Shown here: positions 19,601 to 28,448 of the stretch, in pieces | Layout of the letters: every line of letters starts with the position of its first letter | Numbering within the stretch: the first letter of the stretch is position 1 | Origin: Pectinophora gossypiella | Lineage: Eukaryota > Arthropoda > Insecta > Lepidoptera > Gelechiidae | Reading direction: 5' to 3' | Length of the DNA stretch: 64,000 nt | Assembly: GCF_024362695.1 (NCBI RefSeq) | Contig: NC_065407.1 | Coordinates: forward strand, 1,240,001 to 1,304,000 | Made by a program: the position numbers and the translations under genes | The notes under the pieces: generated by a model | Told to the model about the DNA's origin: nothing | Database searches by the model: none | The model's input: only the letters and a program-made list of their open reading frames with translations

Positions 19601-22456
19601 ACTCGAATCTTAATTCACTTCAAGGTTATATACCTACTGCCCTTACAAAAATATAGGTAAAATTGGTACTGACCTTATTATTAGTCCGATTAAACATAAA
19701 TACTACCTGATTAAAAGAGTGTTGGGTTGATTAATAACAATTATAATAATAAAACACTGTAATCCAGAGTATTCCTGACCACACCCACTACGGTGACCTC
19801 GGTGACCCCGATGGCCGACGAATATTCGGCGTAATTTCTTGATAATTTATCTATTTATCACTGGTTATTATAATCTCTTCTTAATCCGGCTTGCTAAGGA
19901 CCATGTTCTTGAGGAATTACGCCTTCAGGTAATATTGGAAATAAAATGTAAAATCGGAGTATGAAATCAACGTCTAATTCAGTGCAATGTGAATGTACAA
20001 GTGAAAGGGGATGCGGGGGGAGGAACAATGTCAACTTAGCGCCTATTAAATAAAAATAGCAATCCGTCTTCTTCCTGTCGGGATTAATAAATATGAAAGG
20101 CGTCGATCCCCAACAGTCGTTACGGTGTCACTAACACCCTACTTGTATGGCTTTCGTATGTACTTGTACGGGGTGTAAGTGACATCGTAAAGAATACTGA
20201 GGGGGGTGATTCGCAGCTGATTATTCTGAGTTAATATCAGGTGGAATTTTGTATCGCAAAGGTAAAGAATTGAAAATAATTTTAAAAAACTAAAAATATT
20301 GCGAATGCGACGGAAAATTCCACTTGATATTAACTCAGAATCATGGTCTGAATCCTCCCCCTGAGTATTCGTTACGATGTCACTAACATCCTGTATATCC
20401 TGTTATCGCGATTCTGTAATTGTTTTAGTGGTTTTAGGTCCACATAACGGCGTGGCAACTGACGCGGCGTATAATCAGGCAGAATGGTATAATGGGGATG
20501 TTCAGAGGTCTGCTGCCAACTATGGTGAGAGAGATGCCTGGGTATTTCTTTTTCTTCGGCGCTTACGAAGGTGAGATTCTGTTTTAGGTGACTGATAACT
20601 TATGGCTCGGTTTAAATCATTACAAGTTACGGGTGCGAATTTATTTATCTTCTTCGAAACACCATTCGCCCATGTAAAGTTACCCAGTTCTGTATTATTT
20701 GCCTTTTTGTCTTTGTTTTTTTTTCTATTTTTTTTTTATTTCTGTAATGTAAGTTTGTAAATGTGGCGTCCAATATGGAAATAAATCAAAGACCTTAAAT
20801 ATTTTCTTTCTTTCTTTTAAAGGAAGAAGGCTTAATTTTGAGTTATTTAGTGTTATTAGAAAATAATTTTTGCTACTAATGTAATCGAATTTTGGCGATG
20901 ACGTTACGTCTCCCCACGCAGTATATCTGTATAGATCTTGATTATAATTTAATGACAGACTTTCCAATCGACGTTCCCCAAACACACGATAGATGGCGTT
21001 GTTCACTTTTAACGTGATAATTACCTATTTTCCCTGGGGTACATAATTATTCAAAAATGTAATGGCAAAAGCATATATAAAACTAATTATTTATAGAATG
21101 ATGTTGCTACCTATATTGCTTCTCATTATTCTGATAAGAATAATAATGCGTGGAAGTTGTAATTGTACCTTGGTGTAATAAAAAGGATCATCATTTATAC
21201 CCAAAAACCAAGATAATGGATGCATTATGTCCGTTATCCATGAAATGAGAAGTTTAAACGAAGAATAAACTTAACAACGCCATCTATCGTGTTTTTGGGG
21301 AACGTCGATTGGAAAGTCTCTCATTTACTATTTCTAGGCGTACGAATGTTGCTAGCCAAACCCGGTCAAAAGAAGGACAATATAGGATTCCTAAAGACGA
21401 TGGTCGCAGGCGCTGCCGGCGGAGCCATGCTATGGATCATGGTGTTCCCCATTGACGTGATCAAGTCCCGCATACAGGTTTCCGACAAAAGTAACAAGTA
21501 TTACGAAATCGTATGTGAAATCGTTAAGAAAGAAGGTGCGTTGGTATTTATTAAATCATATTTTTTTATAACACGTTTTCCACGAAACGATAGCGGATGA
21601 CACAAGTTTTTGTCTTCTCTTAACTCACTTAATAGGGTAGTTTCCAACTAGTCAAACCTACTTTTTACAAAACAAAAGACAAAATGTCCCATTTAATTCA
21701 TAAAAAAGTTAAATAGAATAACTGTCGTCATACCTACCCATGCGGCGTTTTCGCACTACTCCGATTCGAGTCCGTCAAATACCGAACTGACTAGTTCAAT
21801 TAAAATTCAAAAATATCTTTATTCAGTAGGTAACATAGTTACACTTTGAATCGTCAATTTTTACATAACGAACGTCTCATCCGCCTAAAACTACTGCAGC
21901 TTCTCACAACCTGTATAGCCGGGGAAAAGAAGCTGCAAGAAAAACCTCGGCACACAGTCTTCTTCTATAGTCTGGGATGTGAGGTGGATTACCAACCTTA
22001 TCAACCCTGGAGTCAGGGTTATTTTTAAGCCCTACATGGCTCATTTAACGAACTAGTTATGGATCCAAAGTGGCCATAGTACCAATTGTATGGTAGCTTG
22101 CGCACATCCCTCATACGTGACTTTTCCCCGAAGCTTCTATACCCTCTCTCCTAGTTATGCGACATGACGTTGGCTTCTGTGGATGGGTATAGTCACAAGT
22201 ACTAATATGTATACACTTTGAAACCATGTCACATTAACTCTTTTGTATGTTAATATCAAATATGATAGTGCGACAGAGTTCTAAAGTGTACATGATGTTG
22301 CTCACTCAAACTAGCACTCGATTTTTTTTTTCAGGATTCCTGGGCTTTTACAACGGTCTAATACCAACACTTGCAAGGACTATTCCCGCGACCGCGACGC
22401 TCTTCGTCGTGTACGAATATAGTAAAAAACTCATGCACTATTTGTGTGCGATTTAA
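10678..22456 (+). CDS. Mitochondrial ornithine carrier, copy 2 (complete)
   Basis: Complete six-exon gene: 10678-10744, 10851-11092, 11193-11339, 20438-20570, 21338-21535 and 22335-22456. All are GT-AG, phases are consistent, total 909 nt for 302 residues, close to human ORNT1 (301). All three carrier signatures are present: PLDTVKVKMQ, PTELIKCQLQ and PIDVIKSRIQ. The diagnostic MPGYFFFFGAYE precedes the third repeat. The start MKDSSATENLKSG is chosen because ORNT1 proteins begin within a few residues of this point; the exon appears to begin at 10642, leaving 36 nt of leader. Predicted role is ornithine/citrulline exchange across the inner mitochondrial membrane. Its third intron (11340-20437) contains a BEL element, yet the gene shows no coding damage. 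AATAAA follows the stop at 22464. Confidence 0.93.
11519..11696. mobile_element. Left half of a two-palindrome MITE, split by the BEL element
   Basis: It begins ACAGGGTGTTAAGTGACATC and folds on ATTCTGAGTTGATATCAAG against its complement at about 11666-11689. The missing half resumes at 20116 and ends CACTAACATCCTGTATA. The BEL insertion lies exactly between, flanked by GTCGT on both sides. Confidence 0.8.
11697..11908 (-). repeat. BEL 3' LTR
   Basis: 212 bp, TGTTCTTGAGG...CCCCAACA on the plus strand. By eye it is identical to the copy at 19904-20115. Confidence 0.93.
11937..15313 (-). CDS. BEL Pol: reverse transcriptase, RNase H, integrase (N-terminally cut off)
   Basis: About 1125 codons are open on the minus strand. 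Order: BEL-type protease/RT linker, RT with FWVDDLL in place of the usual YVDD box (around residue 280), RNase H with FTDASERAYGACLY, then integrase. The integrase shows zinc-finger cysteines in HRCVRCSRVKG and the catalytic D in YSDNGTSFVGA. The open frame continues a few codons past 15313 only because it reads into the inserted element's inverted repeat. In an uninterrupted copy this frame would follow directly from the gag-protease segment at 16782-18596. No internal stop or frameshift is seen, as expected for a young insertion. Confidence 0.93.
15314..15763 (+). repeat. Left long terminal inverted repeat
   Basis: Reverse complement of 16332-16781 with very few differences. It includes ~200 bp of SINE body (CGTGCCTTCCGAAGCACGGA). 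Confidence 0.85.
15762..15845 (-). pseudogene. FLYWCH-type zinc-finger N-terminal fragment carried by the DNA element
   Basis: The minus strand from ATG at 15845 reads IIKSGRGRFLQLEGYQYY, which fits the opening of a FLYWCH domain (hydrophobic, S-x-RG, L-x-x-x-GY-x-Y). It then runs into SINE sequence before the W/C/H zinc-binding part, so it cannot make the domain. Likely a captured host exon piece; only ~25 residues support this. Confidence 0.4.
16223..16555 (+). mobile_element. tRNA-derived SINE inside the DNA element
   Basis: tRNA-like head GCCTCCGTGGTCTAGTGGTT with B box GGTTCGATTCC, then body and tail ending AACCCACACGATAAGAAAG. The head is unique to the right side, while body and tail are shared by both inverted repeats. 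Confidence 0.85.
16332..16781 (-). repeat. Right long terminal inverted repeat
   Basis: Mirror of 15314-15763. It holds the 3' two-thirds of the SINE whose tRNA head lies inside at 16223. Confidence 0.85.
16782..18596 (-). CDS. BEL Gag and aspartic protease
   Basis: About 605 codons upstream of the interrupting element. The N-terminal part is the BEL Gag core, with a coiled region around residues 40-110 and LPTIQLPKFSGSYENWLEF at about 117-135. Next comes a CCHC-type zinc-knuckle cluster (CPKCKGEHNLANC, CFNCLRAGHYANRC, CKVCKRRH) and then the protease with LLDSGSTSCL carrying the catalytic Asp. The frame runs into the DNA element at 16781 and stops after ~43 foreign residues. The ATG at 18596 is followed by another at 18590, and either could be the start. 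Confidence 0.9.
19904..20115 (-). repeat. BEL 5' LTR
   Basis: The second 212-bp LTR, with the same termini and internal sequence as 11697-11908. For a minus-strand element this is the promoter-bearing end. Confidence 0.93.
20116..20394. mobile_element. Right half of the MITE split by BEL
   Basis: It begins with the duplicated GTCGT, continues TACGGTGTCACTAACACCC, and contains a second palindrome (GATTATTCTGAGTTAATATC against TTGATATTAACTCAGAATC) ending CTAACATCCTGTATA. With 11519-11696 it restores a ~450-bp two-hairpin element. Confidence 0.8.
20952..21322. repeat. MITE abutting the exon-5 acceptor of carrier copy 2
   Basis: Inverted ends GACTTTCCAATCGACGTTCC and its mirror GGAACGTCGATTGGAAAGTC, plus matching GATAGATGGCGTTGTT / AACAACGCCATCTATC. 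It ends ~15 bases before the acceptor at 21338. A related copy lies at 44332-44835. Confidence 0.7.
21800..21962 (-). mobile_element. LINE 3'-UTR fragment (Jockey/CR1-like)
   Basis: The plus strand reads AAATTCAAAAATATCTTTATTCAGTAGG followed by ACTACTGCAGCTTCTCACAACC. It is the mirror of the 3' end of the LINE at 55620-56135. A SINE fragment (21965-22050) follows. Confidence 0.65.
22192..22310. repeat. Short MITE in last intron of carrier copy 2
   Basis: Same family, orientation and intron as the element at 3826-3962 of copy 1: GTACTAATATGTATACACT to CATGATGTTGCTCACT. Confidence 0.65.
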
Positions 22457-22463
22457 AATATAT

Positions 22464-22469
22464 AATAAA
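22464..22469 (+). terminator. Poly(A) signal of ornithine carrier copy 2
   Basis: AATAAA lies 7 bases after the TAA stop, inside an AT-rich run. It is very close, so a further downstream signal may be used. Confidence 0.4.
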
Positions 22470-23561
22470 CATAATACACGGTTTTATTTATACTAATAAT
22501 TAAAAACGTCATCGTATATACGCCTTTGGCTAAATATTTGCTGTTTGAATCCAGAAAATTATTATAAATGAGTAAGTGAGAAACTTCTACTGGACTGATT
22601 TCAATGAAAATTGGCGAGTAGGTAGATGAAAATCCAGAGACTTGATACTTATACAACTTTACTTCTTGGCATGCAGTAAAAAATAAAATAAGTCTTCTTA
22701 ACTTTAATTTGAAATGGGCAATGCCAAACATTTAATTATTACAGTGAATAAACTATGTATATATGTATAAAAATGGAAACCAAATGTTCTCATAAATTAG
22801 GTGAAATATGTGAAATACAAAAGTAGGTATGTATGAAACTAGTACTTACATATTAGTGTCAGTCAGTCATTCAGAATCATCAGTGAAATACAATAAAATG
22901 TGCAACATTCCTAACCTGACACATTAAAATGAATTATGACTGTTTTATTGAAGCTAACAGTTCAATAAGCATATAATACTTGTATATTGTATGTTATACC
23001 TTACGCAAAAATAATATCTACCTATACATATATGATAGACACCCCACCCTCTAATTCGAAGTAGTACCTCAGATTAATTGTCCCACAAAATTCAAAAATG
23101 TTTTTTAGAATCTGTGAAGATTAAAAAGTTACAAATCTATACCAAATTCTTTAGTACATTGTGTTAAGTTGGATCTTTGTACTATGCACAAGTTTCTGAG
23201 CTACAAAATCAAATTATTTATAATGACAGTGTAAACTGTTTATTACCTTCATTATAAACTTATAGTTTGGTTGATATAACTCATTCTTCTTCTCAAATTG
23301 GTAGAGTCGATGAGCAACCTCACTTTATTTTTCTGTTCTGTGGATCTCACCAACTCTGGTGTTAAAATTATTATAGAGCAACCACAATAATTCAATAAAA
23401 AAGATTCCTAGAGCAGAGTATATTTTCATATTAAAAAAAATTGTATAATATTCTCTAGATATAACTAAAAAAATCCATTCGGGACTGTTTTAAAGAGTTT
23501 ACACTGTATTATTATGTTAAGATTAGGTACAATTTACAGCTATAGAGAATAAAATTAAGGT
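22470..23561. other. AT-rich intergenic stretch between carrier copy 2 and Skp1
   Basis: I see no gene or recognisable repeat here. The part next to 23561 is the likely 3' UTR of Skp1 on the minus strand; AATAAA-type signals in that direction occur near 23324 and 23239. Confidence 0.5.
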
Positions 23562-24050
23562 TTACTTTTCCTCACACCATTCATTTTCCTTGCGAACCTG
23601 TTCTTCCTCAGCAGCAGTAAAGTCATTTTTGATGTTGAAAGTTTTGCGAATTTCCTCTGGGGTTTTTCCTTTGATCATATTAGCAACTGTCTTACAAGTG
23701 ACATCGAGAAGTCCTTTGATGTCGAGATAGTTAGCAGCCAAAATCAATTCAAACAGTGTGCCCTGATCTACTTTGAGGAAATCTGCATCCCAAGATGAAA
23801 TGTCATCAGTCCTTTTCTCTTTGTTCTCATCGTCCTCTGGTAGAGGAGGGTCATCCTTGTGATATGTAGCCCACTGAATCACTTTCTTCAGAATCGCGGA
23901 ATTTACGTTAGGCAGAGGCACAACTTCCTCTTCGTCGTCATCCATGCCCAAATCTTCCAACATAGTTTTGATTGTGACTGAACATTTTGCAATTTCAACA
24001 TCGACGTCGAAAATCTCGTTGTCTGAAGACTGCAGCTTGATGTTCGGCAT
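23562..24050 (-). CDS. Skp1: S-phase kinase-associated protein 1 (Skp1), SCF adaptor
   Basis: An intact 162-residue single-exon coding region, the normal Skp1 length. The N-terminal BTB/POZ-like fold starts MPNIKLQSSDNEIFDVDVE, followed by an acidic loop (DDDEEEVVPLPNV) and LKKVIQWATYHKDD. The C-terminal F-box-binding helices include DQGTLFELILAANYLDIKGL and end in NEWCEEK, a hallmark terminus of animal Skp1. Skp1 bridges cullin-1 to F-box proteins in SCF ubiquitin ligases, in cytosol and nucleus. The ATG follows an acceptor (TTACAG) directly, so the leader is spliced: a non-coding exon ends at 24131 with donor GTAAGT and the leader intron is ~80 bp. Conservation makes this assignment nearly certain. 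Confidence 0.98.
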   Translation of the reverse strand: MPNIKLQSSDNEIFDVDVEIAKCSVTIKTMLEDLGMDDDEEEVVPLPNVNSAILKKVIQWATYHKDDPPLPEDDENKEKRTDDISSWDADFLKVDQGTLFELILAANYLDIKGLLDVTCKTVANMIKGKTPEEIRKTFNIKNDFTAAEEEQVRKENEWCEEK

Positions 24051-24130
24051 CTGTAATGGAAAATATTTTTCAGACTCTAGAAATCTGACGCCATCTTATT
24101 ACAAAAATAGTATTCCAGATAGTTACTTAC
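24051..24130 (-). other. 5'-leader intron of Skp1
   Basis: Minus-strand donor GTAAGT at 24130-24125 and acceptor CAG at 24053-24051, immediately before the start codon. The upstream non-coding exon contains AATAAATAACCGTCAAGTCC. Confidence 0.6.
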
Positions 24131-24889
24131 ATTGAGATTTATGGGACTTGACGGTTATTTATTTCGTAACGAGTTACGTTGATCGCTCACTGATTTATTG
24201 AATAATTATAAAAATAAACCAAGTTTAATTTTTAGTAGAAAGAGAATCCAACCAGTCGACTCACGCTCACGATCGATGACAATTGAGCGAGTGAGTGAGT
24301 GACAGAGATATTAGAGAGGGGCGAAACCGGCTGACTCGAATACTGGCTCAAATACCTGATAGGACTCGAGCACTCGTGTACTATTTTTTCATTACTTGTT
24401 CTGGTAGAACGAACATTATGGACAGCGCCATCTATAAGTATTATTTTTGTGGAACATAGCCTGGAAAGACGTTGTTCATAAAGTGTGTTTAATATTACCT
24501 ATTAACTAACATAGGTAGATCGGAAGGTAATTGGTGTTTTGCAGTGTTTTGTGCTGACATAATCCATTGGTGTGGTACCACCTTAAGATTTTTCGAAAAC
24601 TGTTAAATTTTAAAAGCCAAGTAATAGTTGGTCCTTGAGCCAAGTAGGTACTATAATTATGTGACATTAGTATTTATTTATGTGATTCGTCAATCTATTT
24701 CGTTTTGAAATATTCAAATACTCGTGCCAGTACTCGAATACTTATCAGAGTCTCTTATTTTTTATGAGTACTACTGGTACAAAAAATAGCTAACTCTCTC
24801 GGTCATCACTAGTATTAGTGAGTGATTGAATACTAGGTCTTTGGATTGAATGAATGTAACGAACCAAAAAAGAAATTAATCGTGTATTT

Positions 24890-25110
24890 TTTACCCACGA
24901 CGGAACGGAGCAGGTATATGCGTTTAGGGTGAGAGATGTTTGTGTGTGCGTTTGTGCAAAGAAATGTTATTAATTATCTTCTAAACTAATAATCCGATTT
25001 TGATGCGGTTTTCAATAACGGGTTTGTGTTTGATGAGTTCATGTTATTAGACAAGTGTCATGTCTGTAACTCACTAGGGGGCGCCACAATATTAGTGTTT
25101 AGAATAAATA
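24890..25110 (+). repeat. Repeat unit with CCCACGACGG head and TCACTAGGGGGCGCC motif
   Basis: ACCCACGACGGAACGGAGCA, then GGTGAGAGATGTTTGTGTGT, TCCGATTTTGATGCGGTTTT and AACTCACTAGGGGGCGCCAC. The whole unit recurs at 25930-26130. Confidence 0.75.
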
Positions 25111-25537
25111 TTATCCGAAACGCCTCTTCAATTTATAATAGCAATTTATTTGCAATAGTTTTTATTAGTTAATTGTTTTTGACAGGCGTTTTTTTTTTCG
25201 GTTCCATTGATTACACGTAATTACGTCGAACACGGTGCTGTTTCATTGCTACCTAAATCCCTTAAAAATCAGTAAAAAGGCATTGATATGCCTTTTTGCC
25301 TGATGGCATATTCATGGTCCTTCGAGCCAGATTTCAGAGAAGATCCCAGATCACAATCAATAAATTGTAGAATACGAAGTGATTGGCGAAGATTAAAGAG
25401 AAGATTAAAGAAAAATCAAGATCGACTATAAGTGGCACGTGGATTGTGTGGTCAAGTGAATCAAATTCATCCAATTAATCCTCATTTAATTCATAAAGTT
25501 GAACCCATCACTCAATAATCAGGTAGTATTAAGTAAA

Positions 25538-25885
25538 CAGCCTCCGTGGTCTAGTGGTTAGAGCGTTAGGCTCACGATCTGGTGTTCCGGGTTCGATTCC
25601 CGATGGGGACATTGTCGAAATCACTTTGTGAGACTGTCCTCTTTGTTTGGTAAGGACTTTTCAGGCTTGAATCACCTGATTGTCCGAAAAAGTAAGATGA
25701 TTCTGTGCTTCGGAGGGTACGTTAAGCCGTTGGTCCCGGCTATTAGCCGTAAAAACACCTCCACCAACCCGCAGTGGAGCAGCGTGATGGAGTATGCTCC
25801 ATACCCCCTCCGGTTGATTGAGGGGAGGCCTGTGCCCAGCAGTGGGACGTATATAGGCAGTTTATGTATGTTATGTATTAAGTAA
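25538..25885 (+). mobile_element. tRNA-derived SINE, full length
   Basis: Head GCCTCCGTGGTCTAGTGGTT with B box GGTTCGATTCC (25590-25600), then body GCTTCGGAGGGTACGTTAAG, ending CCCAGCAGTGGGACGTATAT and a GTATGTTATG tail. Confidence 0.85.
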
Positions 25886-25929
25886 AGCAAAGTGTTGTTA
25901 ATTACGGTTAGTATAATTTTAATTACATT

Positions 25930-26545
25930 TATTACCCACGACGGAACGGAGCATTTATATGCGTTTAGGGTGAGAGATGTTTGTGTGTGCGTTTGTGCAA
26001 AGTAATGTTACCACCTATCTTTTAAACTAATGATCCGATTTTGAGGCGGTTTTCAATAGCGGGTTTGTGTTTGAAGAATTCATGTTCTTAGACAGGTGTC
26101 ATGGCTGTAACTCACTAGGGGCGCCACAATATTAGTGCAAAACAATGTTGCAATATAATCAAAACGAAATGTCCGATTACAATTCTGTTTTCGGCAATGT
26201 GTACGTGGTAGCTTATTGCATGTTCCCAAATAATAAAAATTACGTCTTTAACTCACTAGAGGGTGCTACAATATTAGTGAAAAATAGTATTGCAATAATA
26301 TTAAAACGAATTGTCCGATTTCAATGCGGTTTTCAGCAATGGGTTCGTAGTTGAATGGTGCATGGTCTAAGATAAGTCTTATGATATTAACTCACTAGGA
26401 GGCGCTGCTATATTAGTGTGAAACGTTTATATTGCAATATTATTAAAATTAAAACGTATTGTCTGATTTCAATGCGGATTTCAGGAATGAGTTCGTGGGT
26501 GATTGGTGCATGTTCTCAGATGAGTGTTATAGAGGTAACTTTAAA
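25930..26545 (+). repeat. Tandem array of ~140-bp repeat units
   Basis: One full headed unit is followed by diverged head-less units. Each contains TGTCCGATTTCAATGCGGTT-like sequence and an AACTCACTAGGGGGCGCCAC-like box (26112, 26253, 26392). Divergence rises along the array. Confidence 0.7.
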
Positions 26546-26683
26546 CAGAAAGCAACTGTATAATATATAATAAGGGACTTAATATTATGTGGTAGGATGA
26601 ATCACACTTATTGTTTTGCGAGATCTTACCTACACATTATATAGATTATGATTCGTATATGCTCTCTAAAAAGTCTGAAATAA

Positions 26684-28138
26684 AATTAAGCAAAATTAAA
26701 AATTTTGAAAAAACCCACGACGGTAAAAATCTCATCGAAAAAGAATAAAATAACTCAAAACCCCCGACTTAACCCAATTATTATGTAACGAAATATTATA
26801 TTAGACTTAAAAATACTTTCTAAAAAGAGTTGATATCTCGAGACATCGGTAATAGATATACTTAAGTACCTAAACAATGAATATGGATGTTTACAGTTTT
26901 TTCCTAACGTGTCTGTTTCTCGAAAATATACTTAAATGTAGCGATAATAATTTTACCATAATACATAACCGAGGAATATCCGTCGGGGGCTGCCTTTTCT
27001 ATATGAAAGGAGAATGGGCGAATCTGGTCCAAGAACCTCCACTGATGAGACTTATATGTAATGAAAGCTTATGCTTTCTCTATGAATCTGGCAAAGTTCT
27101 ATCAGATTCTGTCCCGGGGTTCTTTTTTTACGGCCATGTTTGTCCTGGCTAAAAATGTGATAAAATACAGTGGGAGCTAAAATCGGCTCAAGATTTGTTG
27201 CTGGATAACTAAGTCTACATAAATAATTATGTATCATATTGTATATCATTTTAAAGAGGATCTTTTCCAGAATCCGAAACATAAAAAAAAAAAACAAAAA
27301 AAGTCTTTATGTAAGCGAATTATAGTCAATTTGCATCTGCAGCGCCATTGTTTCTCGGTAGCTAAGTTCAAGTTTCATGCCTTTTACCCCTTCCAAAAGT
27401 ATCTTACCGATTTTTTTTATATTGCTTCCGGAATTTGATCTGAGTGATAATAACAAGAAAAATAAATAGACACCTCTCCGATAGAGACCGCCTAAGCTAT
27501 TGCCTATTGCAAGAAATCGTCATCATTAGCAAGTCATTACGGTATTGCATATTATAAGCTTATCAGCAACTTGGAACTTGGTCCAAGAACCTCCACTGGT
27601 GAGACTTGCATGTAATGATAGCTCATACTTGTCCTATGATTCTGGCAAAGTTCTATCAAACTCTGTCCTAGGGTTTTTTTACGGCCATGTTTGTCCTGAG
27701 TGTACAGTAGTGGACTGCAAAATCACCTCAGGATTTGTTGTCGAAAAACTATTTAACTAAGTCTATATACATAATTATATATCATAATGTATATCAATTT
27801 TAAAGGGGAAGGTTATCAGAATCAGAAACACAAATAAAAAAATGCATTAAGTATGTAAACGACTTTTAGCCAACTTACGTTCGTAGCACCATTTTTCTCA
27901 GCAGCTACGTACGAGTTTCGCGCCTTCCAACCTTTCCAAAGGAGCCCAATCATTTTTTCCTTCTTCTGATATTGCATTCTTAACCTGACAAGTGACAACA
28001 ACAAGAAATAAAATAGATACCATTCCGATAGAGGCCGCGTAAGCTATGGACCTATTGCAAGATGACGTACTCAAAGGCTAGTCATTATAATCCAACAGAC
28101 GTAACATGATTAGAATGCGGGAGGACGCAAATGTAGTA
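26684..28138 (+). repeat. Left arm of a 3.3-kb palindrome
   Basis: The reverse complement matches 28449-30024 nearly base for base outside a few indels. The arm contains two diverged ~0.55-kb units in tandem (about 27024-27573 and 27574-28090), each starting TGGTCCAAGAACCTCCACTG. No target duplication is visible at the outer ends. Confidence 0.93.
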
Positions 28139-28448
28139 TGTTTTCTTTCACCACAATCTTGTTTTATTAATCCAGGCTTATATCTTGTCTTATAAACAAT
28201 GCCGAATGGTACAACAAACGTATCGTAAACGTAAGGTTGCCTGGTAGTAATTGCTACCTTGGCAATAAAGCCGCCTTTTGCACCAGTTATTGCCTGAACT
28301 TGTTTAATAAATGTGTTTCTTTTGTATACAATAGAGTCATTGTATTGCATCTTGATTAGAATGACTTATTTCTTGTTTCTCTCGTACTAAGCTGTATACT
28401 GTTAGTGTTAAAGAGACACATATTTCGTCTCTTTCGCATAAGGCGATG
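28139..28448. other. Loop (spacer) of the palindrome
   Basis: A unique 310-bp centre. The minus strand is open from ATG at 28350 to 28078 for 90 residues (ITGAKGGFIAKVAITTRQPY, then VVPFGIVYKTRYKPGLIK), running into the left arm. I do not recognise it; composition looks protein-like, with no repeats. Confidence 0.7.

Larger units (their letters stand above)
11697..20115 (-). mobile_element. BEL/Pao LTR retrotransposon, complete but interrupted
   Basis: An 8.4-kb element on the minus strand, bounded by two 212-bp LTRs that look identical and have TG...CA ends. The 5-bp duplication GTCGT (11692-11696 and 20116-20120) marks insertion. The minus-strand order is LTR, a TGG-starting primer-site-like stretch at about 19885-19903, a ~1.3-kb leader, gag-protease, reverse transcriptase, RNase H, integrase, a purine-rich run near 11909-11918, then LTR. 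The reading frame is interrupted by a separate DNA element at 15314-16781, so this copy is not expected to make a full polyprotein. LTR identity implies recent insertion. The leader 18640-19900 is AT-rich, with a TTTC run at about 19195-19217 and no gene that I can support. Confidence 0.95.

Noticed and set aside
27052..27438. Secreted-protein-like plus-strand ORFs in the left palindrome arm (VQEPPL...YGHVCP)
   Set aside because: Open in both tandem units but complementary to the QDKHGRKK frame. Without a codon-bias test I cannot call either strand coding, so no CDS was listed.
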